DNA from: Pseudisothecium myosuroides | Taxonomy: Eukaryota > Streptophyta > Bryopsida > Hypnales > Lembophyllaceae | Reading direction: 5' to 3' | Length of the DNA stretch: 64,000 nt | NCBI GenBank assembly: GCA_951799445.1 | Contig: OX637293.1 | Location: 8,432,001 to 8,496,000 of the forward strand | In this document: positions 1 to 11,458 of the stretch, one piece after another | How positions within the stretch are numbered: the first letter of the stretch is position 1 | Layout: every line of letters begins with the position of its first letter | Made by a program: the position numbers and the translations under genes | The notes under the pieces: model-generated | The model's database searches: none | Seen by the model: only the letters and a program-made list of their open reading frames with translations | What the model was told of the DNA's origin: nothing

Positions 1-328
1 TCCCAGTTGAATACCAAGGATGGCATTATGGCCACATAGAAGAGGAAAAAATGAATCAATAAAACCTTCAACAAGAGGTCCTTTTCATGAGCTGCTACAT
101 TCAATACCATATGTTGTTTCTATAACACATATAATTGATGCTACAGTTGTGCACCAATTCAACATCATAAACCATGTGAGATTTCTATTCTTGAGCATAG
201 GTCAAAGAGCAAAGCATTAAAAGAAGCCAAGCTATTGCGGGACACAGAAACATTTGTTAGATTAGGCTTCAATAGTGATGCTCCCACCCAATATTTGCCC
301 CTATTCCCTATGTCTCAAGGGGAAAGCC
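1..328. other. AT-rich intergenic DNA, nothing recognised
   Basis: Short open frames here show no protein-family motif and no exon structure. No repeat shared with the rest of the window was seen. Confidence 0.4.
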
Positions 329-1075
329 AGCATGTGAGTATAGAATCTATGAGCTTGTAAGCCTAAAAGTCTACATTATAGACACCTTAATTTTTATGGT
401 TATAGATGTCTATGTTATAGGTACCTACGTTGTAGACTCTTTCCATATTATAGTGCACCTATATTAAAAGTACATGTTTTATAAATACCTTCAAATGGTT
501 GTAGATACATACCTAAAATTAGGTTCAAGGCTTATAGACTCATATCTCTGTGCTCACGTGCTAGGATCATTGATGTCTTGATGTGTCAAATCACCAATTG
601 ATAGTTGAAGATCACTTTTATATACAAGAAGCATGGTTGCATTCCAATTTGCCCCAAAAAATATTGAAAACATCATTGCATGAAATTGAATTCAAGTATA
701 AAATTAGACTTCAAGCACTATGCTCTAGAAAATGTAAAATTAGAATATCACTTCATATCAATTCTACACTTACAACAATTTAACTTCAAAGTTTCCTCAC
801 AATGAAAACATGATGAATTGGGCATTTAACAACAATGCTAGTGCATGAGCAGAGAGACTGATGAGCCTATGAGCTTTGAACCTAGTTGTAGGTATGTATC
901 TACAACCATTTGAAGGTGTTTATAACATATGTATTTGTAATATAGGTACACTATAACATGGAAAGAGTCTACGATATAACATAGGTATCTATAATATAGA
1001 CATCTTTAACCATCCATAGTGTTCATAATATAGACTCCTAGGCTCATGGGCTCATAGATTCTATATTCACATGCT
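329..1075. repeat. Fold-back element G (two inverted arms, about 240 bp each)
   Basis: Bases 329-563 reappear as an imperfect inverted copy at 838-1075, separated by a unique loop of about 275 bp. Both outer ends carry AGCATGTGA followed by an ATAGAATCTATGAGC-type stretch. The arms share rare strings such as CTTCAAATGGTTGTAGATAC and TAGACTCTTTCCAT. The loop has no recognisable ORF. This fits a non-autonomous fold-back or long-TIR DNA transposon; its superfamily cannot be told. Confidence 0.75.
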
Positions 1076-1082
1076 AGCACTC

Positions 1083-3138
1083 TCCAACATTTAGGGATTA
1101 TATGTCTATAATTCAAAATTAGTTCTTATAAAAATAATTTGTCAAGTAGCAAATTTGTCATAATACACAACAAAAATAGTATTATAGGTTGTGCAATAAA
1201 AAATCTTGGGAGTATAATTTTTTGTAACACAAAGAGCCACATCATACAATAGTTGAGTTGATTTTGAGATTAGCAAATAGTTGTAGTTGGTGTTTTTTAA
1301 GTACAATCATGTAAGTTTGCACAAAAAGCTTATGAATATCTAAATTGTAAACAATGTTATTACTATTGTGGTGACTTGTAGTTTTTTCTCTCTTTTGTCG
1401 TAAAATTCCAATTTTTTATTTGAGCCTATGTAATAGTACATACAACTTGTTTTACCATTACTTGAACTCTTCCTTTAGAAGATTGTAGTTTCTTGTTTAT
1501 ACTATTTTATCACAAGTATAAACTCCATAACATTAACTTGCCTCATATTTTGTAAATTTTCAAAATTTCTAAAGTATATGGCCTTATTTGTGCCATTATT
1601 TCTAATCCCACTCTTGAATTGGTGAGAAAAAATCATAATTTTCTACGATTAGAAAAATGTAACAAATTTTTTGCAAAAAACCTTCCTAATGCAATGATGT
1701 TTTTCCAATAAAGCATAAAAAATTTCAAATTTTTGAAGTGTGCTAATTTAAAGTCCATGAGTGCCACTATACACTCCAAAAATGACAAAATATACATCGA
1801 TAATAGTCATCTCACTCACCTAAAATGGCCACAATATTTTTCTAATCTTGCCACATCATTGAAGCCCTAAAGTGACCATATCATTTGATGATTATTGACC
1901 CAAAAGTTACAAGATCCTATTGTGGCACTAAATCAAAACCAAAATATCACATGCACATCCAACAATGTCACATTCAAGGCCAAAAGGCCCATTCTAGGCA
2001 TGTGTTCAATCCTAGGTTCAACCTATAACTAACATTGTTGAATAATTGAAATTTGGAATACAATGGGATGAATAGTGGCCACAATCAAAGTTTTGAGAGG
2101 CATTAATGGTGTGAGAAATTGACCACAATAACAAGATTTTTTATTTTTATTTTTATTTGGTGTAATTTAACTATAATAAAAAGTGATTGTTTTGAGTCCT
2201 TGATGTTGTAGCTGTTTTAGGAAAAATCTTTGACCATTTTAGCTGAATAATATGACCATTATAAATGCTCTATATAGATGCTCTTTGTGTTGATTGTGGG
2301 AAGTCTAGTGACTCGTTGGGGTTATTTGGAAATTAATTAGAAAACTATATTTTGCCAAAAAATATTATTTGAATTGCTATGGCCTTGTTTTCACATTTGC
2401 CTGCCTTTGAAATTATTATTATTATAAATTTCAAGTCCACTCCAACCTGGGTGGCCTGACCTAAATTTTCAGGCGGGAAGCATTTGGCTTCTCGTTCAAG
2501 CCGTCGTTTCATTCTGTGTCTCCCACTTTCAGGCTTGCAATTGATGCCAAGCTTGTTTGCCACTGAACAAGTTCGCCGGGGGCGTTCGCCGCAAACTAAG
2601 TAAAGGTTTGGCCGCATCCCTGACTATCAATCACATGTTCTTTCACCAATTTCGGTACTCTTTTTGATCCAATTTGCTTGCTACGGGATTTCTTCTGATG
2701 GTTTCATTCTTGGGAGTCTTTTGTATGCGAGAGAGTAAAATTTTATACTATCTGCTTCTCACGTTTCCCTCCGCTAGAGAATCTCCTAGTCTCCATGTCT
2801 TGACAATGCTTCTGGATGAGCAAACTTGTTTGCTTGGAGAGATGCGCTAGTTGGAATGAAGACAATTGAATTCTCAGTGCGCTGCAATTGTCGTGGTTGT
2901 ATGCAGGCTCACGTGAGAGATTTGTGTAGATAAATATCCGCATTCTTACTTACTTTCTTACTCATTTCAATTCTTTGTTATGCCGATTATCGGAATTATG
3001 ATTTTTATTTATTTTTGGCGCAGAATCACAAGGCGCTGCCTACAATTCTTGTAACCTGAACGAAATTTTCAAAAGGTTTATTTCGTGCTTCTGGATAGAG
3101 GCTAGGGAAAGCTCCATCCGGATCGTGGTGTTGAAAAA
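1083..3138. other. Intergenic and upstream region of MND1
   Basis: 1.1-2.3 kb is AT-rich with no recognised gene. From about 2.4 kb the composition becomes less AT-rich, as expected for promoter and 5' leader of the gene starting at 3139. Small ORFs in this stretch have no family signature. No clear TATA box or transcription start could be fixed. Confidence 0.4.
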
Positions 3139-5922
3139 ATGGTGAGTCGTGCTCTTGCAAGGAGATGTGCAGAATCGATGTATTTGTTGCTGTGTAATTC
3201 ATAGGCTAAGTTCCAACTCCGTGAAATTTGGTCCGATCGCCAGGGCAATGTCGAAGAGAGGTGTTTGGAATTTAAAGACGGTGGGCTTGGTCAAGTTCTG
3301 TCTCTTATTTCAGTTGGAAGTATGAGAGTTTCATGGTCACCGAGCTGGCTCTACTTCCCTTTGGTTGTATTTAATGCTATTTAGATTGGAGAGATTTGTT
3401 TGAGTACGGTAGGTTTGATGAAGTGCAGAATTTACAGTCGGCTTGTTGTGTGGCATCTTCCAGTCGAAGAAAAGAGGATTATCTTTGGAGGAGAAGCGGG
3501 ATAAGATGCTTGAAGTTTTTTATGATAGCCAAAGCTTCTTTCAGGTGAGAACGTTATTTTTGCGTTATCTTTCCGATGCAGGTTTGAGTGTAGAATAGGA
3601 GTGGAATTTTCTTGAATTTTATATGCTTGAATCATCTGAGTGGTTCCTGTCTCTAAGATCTGGTAGCTTGTTCCTCTTTTTGAGTTTGTAGAGGCATTTC
3701 ATGTAAGTGATCTCCTGCTAGTTTGCGGTGAACGTGACCAAGTGCTGACGACAAGTAATGTGATCGATTTTGAAGTTGAAAGATCTGGAGAAGCTTGGAC
3801 CAAAGAAGGGAGTTATTAGCCAGTCAGTGAAAGATGTCGTACAGAGCTTAGTGGACGATGATCTTGTTTTCAAAGACAAGATCGGAACGTCTGTGAGTCG
3901 TCTGCATCTTCTTGCAAACATGCTGCTAAGAATTGTCGGAGCTAGGAATTTAGAAACGAGCTTTGCATTTTGATTGCCTATTTCTAAACTTTTGAGAATG
4001 ATGCAATTGAACTTGTTCATTATGCTTATAATCTGGAGTTCATGAATTTATTCAAATCACAAACTGTTTCTTGCTGATTTGCCTTTACAAGTAGTTTTGC
4101 GACAGTTTTGCAATACTAGAAGAGCAGAGGTGTTGGTTTATCCGTTTACTACTTTGTCTTACTAGTATCTTTTGTAGGTATATTTTTGGAGTCTTCCAAG
4201 TCGCGCTGGAAATCAGGTAATGTCTGACTGTAGACTTCTTTATCATACCATCTTTGCATTGGAATCGTAGTGTACAGCAAGGAATCAGTCATAACATGGT
4301 GCTTCTCTGTCTGAGGCTTTCAGAATTTGTATATAGCGAGGATGTTATATCGTGCTTGTTAGCGCTGAGTATTGAAGCTCTACCTTTTAGTGACATCAAA
4401 GCTCTCTTGGGAACCCCAAACTAAAGTTCAAGCTTGCATTTAGCACAGTATAGAGAGTGAAGTTTGCTGCTTAGAAAGCTTCAAGCTGCGCATGGAACTT
4501 TGGTCTTTATTCCTTAAGAATTATAGGAATAACTGTGCAGAACATATCGTGACAGGACTTGTAGTTGATTTCTTGCAGCTGAGACAAGTGCGTGCAAAAC
4601 TGGAGAACGATCATGCGGCCTTGAAAAATCGAGAATCTGAACTGGAGGACAAACTTGAAAGTTGCAAAGAAGGTCGAGAGGACTCGGTAATTTATTTTGC
4701 CTCATAAGTCCTGGTTCTAACTCCCTTCCGTATAACTCTCCGTGTTAGCAACCCATGCCTTTGTGCAGATCGAAGAAAATTAATGATTTGTGTTTATAAT
4801 CTTTTATTATCATATATACTGTACCCGGTGGCGTGTAGGCCAAATGAAAGTTACTCTTTGTGAGGCTATTAGGTGGAAGTTCGAGATGTGGACATGCATT
4901 TGTTGATGAGAGTCTGAATATTGACCATTTCTTTCAAATGGTAGTGAGCTTCAGCTCGAAATCTCGGGTCTGCATGACAAGTAAAGGGAACCAGAATGAA
5001 ATTCAATGAATGTCCATGTTTTTTGGTCCAGGCTGAGCGGCAAGCTGCGTTGGTAGAGCTGAATGCCATGGAAAAGAAGCACAAAGAACTCCAGGTACTG
5101 TTTTTTTGGTAGTATCTATCATCTTTGCCTGCATCTTACTTCCAACAGTTAACATTAATTCTTTACCTTGCTACGCTCCATGGTTCCTGTTTCTGGCTTG
5201 TAAAATCATGAATATGGTTAATAAGTTGTTAAATACTATGTTCGCAGGAGGAGATCAACAAATATGCAGATAATGACCCAGCGGTGTATGAGTCCATGAG
5301 TAAGCCATTATCCCTCGTTTCCTGTTTCACTTCCGATGTGTCACGCTCGTATTGCACACTCCTAGTCCCACATTTAAGCTGCTTCTGGTGTTATTGTGGT
5401 TTAACCGTGCTACTCTGACTTTTCGGTAATGACAGGAAATGCAACCAAGATTGCCCATGAGTCGGCTAATCGATGGACCGGTGAGCCTACTTACTACACC
5501 TTATGTGCCTTTAATTGTGTTTCCCTTTGGTTAGGGAGAATAATATACTTTCGTCTTCAATAGGTCTAGAATCTTGAAACAAAATCGTGAAATTGAGATC
5601 ATTTGTCGTGTACACAGACAACGTTTTTGCACTGCAAAAGTGGATATCAAAGAGATTTCCTGAAGCACGAGATAAGCTTGAAGAGCTGTACAAGGAGGTA
5701 GGGATTCATCATCTCAATCTCCCAAGTTTTTCCGTTACCATTCTGAGAGCTTGGGTAGCTTAATGCTTTGCATATTTTGTCACTGCGCGGAAACATTTTA
5801 CATGCTTTTCAGGTGTCGATCATTCAGCCTAGCATGTCTCGCACCCATCCTAACACGTCTGGCATCACTTCCGTTGTTCTGACCAGGTTGGTATAACTGA
5901 AGATTTCGACTACGTAGAATGA
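3139..5922 (+). CDS. MND1: MND1, meiotic nuclear division protein 1 (10 exons)
   Basis: MND1 pairs with HOP2. The complex helps DMC1/RAD51 strand invasion and homologous pairing in meiotic prophase. Exons by GT-AG boundaries: 3139-3141, 3464-3544, 3776-3892, 4178-4216, 4579-4686, 5032-5094, 5248-5299, 5436-5480, 5618-5697, 5887-5922, giving 207 residues, near the usual 205-230. The start is [12 protein letters not shown] right after the initiator Met, the family's invariant N-terminus. Next come the winged-helix part ([16 protein letters not shown], residues about 33-48, then [13 protein letters not shown] and VYFWSLPS), a Leu/Glu/Lys-rich coiled coil (about 82-140), and the C-terminal block with [24 protein letters not shown] and [12 protein letters not shown], then stop. 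All joins keep frame and no disruption is seen. Exon 1 holds only the ATG. The product is expected to be nuclear. Confidence 0.95.
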
Positions 5923-7138
5923 ACTTTTCTCGCTGGAACGATTACAAAGCATTCCTGGGCTCTTTCCCTGCTCATACTAATTCTTGGAGTTCGACATTAA
6001 GAGTAAGCAAATGGCAAGTTCCCCGTGGAATTTGAGGGTTCATCTAAGGCATGTCCTTTTGTTTGCGTACTGCAAGTAGATGATCATAGCATCTGAAGGA
6101 AGTCAGATATGATGTACATACCAAACATGCTGCACAGTAGTTTCTGCAGAAAAACAGGCTGTTTTCTTCTTGAAAGCAATGCACAGGTTGGAAGGGAGGA
6201 ATACGCCGATATCACGTGCACCTTGCGAAAGATGTTGAATATTCCCTTCCTGCTAGCAAAATGTATATGTAATACCAGTAGTGAATGTCATGCCTAAAAC
6301 TAGACTAGAAGTTTCAGTGCGCTAGCGGGGCTAATTCAACCCTGCAAAAGGGCCCTGCAGCCAAAAAATTCATCAACTGGATGCTCCTCGATCAATCTCA
6401 ATAGTTTGTTTGTTTTCAATATCCACATATTGTTTTTGATTTGAACTAAAGACAGTGAAGCTTGTCTCCGTTCAAGCGTGAACTGTGAAGCGTACAGGCA
6501 GTGTCTACCTCTTTTTAGGTGATAGTAGGGAAGCTTGTCAATTGGAGTTTTGATATCATTTTAAAATTTCGAACCTTTAGTAATACATTGCAAGCCCTAT
6601 GAAAAAACCCTAACTTCACAAAATTGTGGGGTTTTCTTTCAAAATTTCCATGTTGAAGATATCTTTTGAATTAAATTTCACGTACTAGTTTCTCAACTCG
6701 ACCTTCTCTTTCGATTTCTTACTGGGATCATGTTATTCTAATACGGAGTACTACATTAGATTGATATGATTTCCTTTATGCATAAAATCTGTAGAAAATC
6801 ATAATAATTTGCTTGATTTAGATTTTATAAAAAATCTAAGTGAAGCTTGATAATGGTAATTTGACTTAAAATCACATATATGTAAAGGTATTTAGAATGT
6901 GACGAGTAAGATTATTACTCAAATCCTCTTTCCCCAAAGTGCTTTCAGAAATAAGATTACTTTAGAGTACTTCTGAAATTTTATGGTAAAATAACTAGAA
7001 TTTCTTCAAAATATGTATACCATTAATTCATGTACTCTACAATGACAAACAAAACTGACTTGGCAAATTCAGTTTTGAAACTTTCTCATTCACACAACCA
7101 TACCATAAGCATCAATGGACAAAGTCCAAAAGTAGATA
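5923..7138. other. MND1 3' flank, no gene seen
   Basis: The first 500 bp or so are probably 3' UTR and flank, being less AT-rich than what follows. After about 6.5 kb the DNA is AT-rich. Small ORFs have no recognisable product. Confidence 0.4.
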
Positions 7139-7140
7139 TA

Positions 7141-7340
7141 CAATAGAACTTCTCTAAGTCGATAGAGTTGGGACCGGTCTGACACATTGAGTTAGAGAGG
7201 TTATTACATTAGGGAGGGTCATCCTGTTCGTATGTGGTTCATATTGTTAAGTTGGGACCGGCAATCAATACTTCCTGATAACGCTTTATTGACTTAGAGG
7301 GGATCGACTTAGAGAGGATCAACTTAGAGAGTTTCTATTG
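7141..7340. mobile_element. Emigrant/pogo-like MITE, 200 bp
   Basis: The left end CAATAGAACTTCTCTAAGTC and the inverted right end (CAATAGAAACTCTCTAAGTT read on the minus strand) form terminal inverted repeats. TA lies directly outside both ends (7139-7140, 7341-7342). A GTTGGGACCGG motif occurs twice inside. TA target sites and CAGTAAAACCTCTAT-type termini are known for Emigrant-type pogo/Tc1-mariner MITEs. No transposase is present. Confidence 0.8.
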
Positions 7341-7342
7341 TA

Positions 7343-8498
7343 CCAAAGTTGTAGTATGCAACATAACACATTACTATGGAAGTTTGAAAACGAATTAGTT
7401 GTAATTTGAAAGAAAATTAATTTCAAAGTTAGCCATGTCAAAAATTGGTTTTGTATACCATAATTTGGAATTACTTTATATTTTATCAATTTTTTCTTCG
7501 AACTCCAAAAAAGCTATTTGAACCTTGGCATTTTGGTACACATCATTTTAGATTTTTTTATACAAAAATTGAAGGAAGTTGACATTTATAGAATTTAAAA
7601 TATTCAAAATTTAAAAAACATGCAAATGATGTTGATTCTTGTAATATTTGAATATTTTTTTGGAATTGAAAGCACCAAATTGCATTAGCCATTGTAGAGA
7701 GAGTATAGGTTGTAACATGAACCACTGTTACATCTTCATTCTGTTGCATTTGAAATATATGTTGAATAGGACAATGTGTTCAATTTATATTTTAGAGCCA
7801 TGTGATTTGTTTTTAGATTTAGATTTTTTGTACAAAAACTAGAGTTCATGACACATAATTGATTCTAATGTCTCGGTCCAAAGTTACCATGACCTTTTTA
7901 GTCCTTTACCCACATTGTTGTGGGCACTTTTTGGAAACCTTTGTGAACCGACTTGCCCTTCCTAGGAAAGAAAGGGTTTTCAGTAGTGTTTTTTTTAGGC
8001 ATTTAATTGCCTAAAAGCACCAAAATCAATTGGAGAGAACCAAGCTTCAAGGAAAATTTAAAGAAAAATTGGATGATGATGCCAAATTGTTCCAAGTTTT
8101 GAAATAATTCGGATGAAATTGTCAATTTTAAATTAAATTCATCCAAATATATGGATGAAAATATACTTTTATCCAAAATATAGATGAATACTAAAATATT
8201 TGGCTACATTATTTCCTTGTATATTGCCACTTCAGCACTCCTCCAAACTCCCTCCAAAAACCTTGGTCTTCAATTTGCATTCCATTAATACCCTTAATAT
8301 TTGAAAATGTGTCCTTGAAAGATACTTCACAATCCCACCTTTTAAAAAAAATTCCGCTCCAAAATATCCAAAATAAAAGTTATAGTTTGCCCAAAAAATC
8401 AGTAATTTCAAGAAACAGTAGTTGGTCCTTTAGGGATTAATTGGATGAAGTGTTCACACAACAATCATTATCCCCCAGTAGAAAGTTGAATGCTTAGA
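7343..8498. other. AT-rich intergenic DNA, no feature recognised
   Basis: Homopolymer runs and short ORFs only. No family motif, no clear TIR pair and no match to the other repeats in the window. Confidence 0.35.
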
Positions 8499-9230
8499 GG
8501 GGTCATTGCAAGAAAGAGTGTCTATTTTTATTTCACTTTGGCCAATTTTTGGCTAATACTGCACTGACCTTTTGGAAAAGAATTTTTTTAAATAAAATAA
8601 AATAAGGATAATTAGTATAATACTAAAAAATATATATCATCAAAATTTTAGACCTAAAAAAAATCTAGATGAAAAGTTATTCAAAAAAAAGAATGAGCTT
8701 AAATTTTGAAGAAAATGGATACTCTGACATTTTAATTTGTAAAAAATAGGAAATTTTTTTTTCAAAGAAATAAAAAAATTTCCTTTTGGGAAGACATCAT
8801 GGTAAAGAAATTTCACCAAAAAAATTATCTTGAAACCATCTTCAACATTCAAAATTGTGTGTGCAAGGAAGTCCTCATTGCATGAATGTAGAGGATATAA
8901 AATAAAATATTTTTAAATGCCCCTTAGTAGAAACATGACTTTCTACTATGGAAATAGACCATTGAAATTTCTAGATAATTAAATTTGGAAACTCCATGGT
9001 ACTCAAAATCTCTAAAACTCAAAGCGTGACATATTAATTTAATTGATTCTTAAATGTTAAATGATTTTTTTATTTCTCAAAAATATGAGATGTGATTACA
9101 CTCAAGACACGCATTTCCAGTAAAAATTTCAAGTTCATGCGAGTCGTACTTCAAAAGTTATTGCAAAAGAAAGTTTTGGTACTTCCCCTGTGACAAATAA
9201 CCAATACCACTCTTTTTTACAACAATCCAA
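8499..9230. mobile_element. Degraded relative of hairpin element M
   Basis: It starts GGGTCATTGCAAGAAA, close to the GGGTGATTGCAAGAAA terminus of the intact element at 16646-17687. Bases about 8700-9150 align with that element's right arm, sharing GAGGATATAAAATAA and a stretch around GTGACA. The second arm and right terminus are poorly preserved. There is no coding capacity. Confidence 0.55.
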
Positions 9231-9660
9231 GGGTTAAAAATAACTCTTCATTGCATCTTACATTATATGATAAGTGCATTTAATTTTGAAGCCTACAAAT
9301 TCCTACAAATTTAGATTATTCTTTTGACTCCCAACAAGATTCAACAAGAAATTAGATAATTTAATAATTAAAACAATATTCAATTGTGTATTTGGACACA
9401 TTTAGAGTAGTAACTATTCAAGACTAAAGGCAAACTTCCATGTACCAAAATCGGGCAAACTTTGTAGAAGAGACAAAAAAATTTTGGAAGTCCGCATAAA
9501 AGTGTGAAATTTTTGTAAGCAGGAAATTAGAATAGTTTGCCGGCAAGAAATAGGGAGAAATATGTAAAAAGAAGAGGGAGAAAGTTTCTAACTTCCTAAA
9601 AAGTAATTTAATTATAGACTTGAATTTTGGGGTTGTTTTTTGGTTTGACAACAAGACAAA

Positions 9661-9972
9661 TATGGCCAATTTCATTAAAATGGCGGTATTCCGTTAATTT
9701 GGCACTTTTAGCAGTTTAGACTGCCCAGTCTGAACTGTTTTTTCTATGCCAAAATCTATATTTGTATTAGATTTTTGAAATCTACATTTGTCCTAGATAT
9801 TTAAAATCTCTACCAATCTTAAATTTTTTAATCTGCACGGTCCGATATCTATGTCAGTCCTAGATTTCTGAAATCTAAAAATGACATAGATGTTAGCAAT
9901 GTACACTTGTCCTAGATGTCACGGTGTGAAAATGGCACATGGAATACTGCCATTTTAATGAAATTTGCCATA
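9661..9972. mobile_element. MITE family H, copy 1
   Basis: The left end TATGGCCAATTTCATTAAAA mirrors the right end TTTTAATGAAATTTGCCATA. The 312-bp element is noncoding and rich in CTAGAT-type motifs. It is absent from the matching place in duplication unit 2 (about 17970), where flanking sequence is continuous, so this copy probably inserted after the duplication. Confidence 0.8.
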
Positions 9973-10555
9973 AATCTACTCCTAAAATGTAGTTTTTTCC
10001 TATTCGCATACAAGTGTAAACATGACAGAAGTCTACCAAAGCAATTCCATTTCTTGAAAATTTGAAACTTGTTTTCGGATACCAACTCTACATAGAAGTC
10101 CACCCTAAAACTATCCAATAAAATGACTTTCAAGAAAATTTAATAAAAAATACTCCTATTTCATCCAAAAATCTAATGATTTTTGGCTAACTACCCATGG
10201 TGATTGGATTGTGTCCTTTCCATTATGGCAAGTCAGAGCATCTGCATTAGCATAGAAAGAGATGGCCAGGAACAAGGCTACTTTTTCTACCACACCATGT
10301 GCCCGCCAATGGAATAGAAGAGCCTAGGCTCACCAAATTATGAGCTTGGCATAGAATCCTCTCGTGTTGTTCATCAATTCACCACCGGCCACTTTCCGTG
10401 TCCCCCAATTTGGGATTCACCATTGAGATCTCATCATTCTAACAACTCATTGAACAAGCTTGCAATAATGGTGGTAAGAATAGTAGCCTTGACTTCATGA
10501 ATAGTAAAACACATATCCGTCTCACATTGAGGACTAGGCAAGCCGAATCAACAAA

Positions 10556-10751
10556 GATGGGCAATTTCATTAAAATGGCGATATTATTTTAAAATGGCAT
10601 GAAAATAGTTCAAAATGGTTGTTCTAAATCTATACCTATCCTACATGGTTCAAAACGGCCGTTTTGAAATCCATACCTGTCCTAGATGGTGAAAATGGCA
10701 CACCTTCAAAGTGGCACTTGGAATACCGCCATTTTAATGAAATTGTCCATA
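10556..10751. mobile_element. MITE family H, copy 2 (short)
   Basis: The ends ATGGGCAATTTCATTAAAAT and ATTTTAATGAAATTGTCCAT are inverted repeats matching copy 1. The interior is shortened to about 150 bp. It is also missing from unit 2. Confidence 0.7.
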
Positions 10752-11458
10752 ACGAGATTTATGGAGCCCGTAATGAGACATTTGGTGAGTCAAATTTTTT
10801 CTGTGATGGTGCCGATGCTCTCATAATATTGTTCACCAACGAGGCAAGGGTCCTTCATGCATCATTGACAAGGGGACCCTCCAGTGAATAGAATTGTCTT
10901 CCATGGCTCCTCAGCCAATCGCCGTGGCATTGTATGACCCAGCATGGAAAGGCCCATATATTGCCTGATCATGCACAATGTCGTGGTACGTCGGGTGGAA
11001 CCAAACCCAGCACGTCGTTTCCGGCATTAAAAAACAACGCAATAATTCAGTGACCACATCTTCTCAACTCCAACGTCCCGCAAACGTCAGTGCAGTGACT
11101 GCACCACTTTCACAATTAAGCAAGCAATTCAGTAAGGCGGCTATGTATCGCAGCGCTGAAGCTCGCTCTTGCAAACTGAAGCTAGCTCAATGCGAAGAAC
11201 TAATCAAAAATCATGCATGTGTTTGATTCCTTTACCCAATCGAGTCTGTTACTTGCCAGTCATGACGCCTTGAACAGTTGCTGCCGATTCCGCTTCACGC
11301 GATGTCGACATGACCCACATTTCTACTCTGATCGCAACAAGCTAGCTTTGAATTTCATTCCCCCTCTTCTTCATTCGTCTCCTTTGCTAGTTTCGCGATT
11401 TCTCACGAAGAGACGGCGACTGTCGGGTGAATCAGTGAGGAAGATTGGTGTCGTCGCG

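Noticed and set aside
11213..11458. In-frame N-terminal extension of reductase copy 1 (82 codons)
   Set aside because: The paralog shares only the MAAWPGL start and its upstream frame differs. Family members begin near this point, so the extension is leader sequence that happens to be open.
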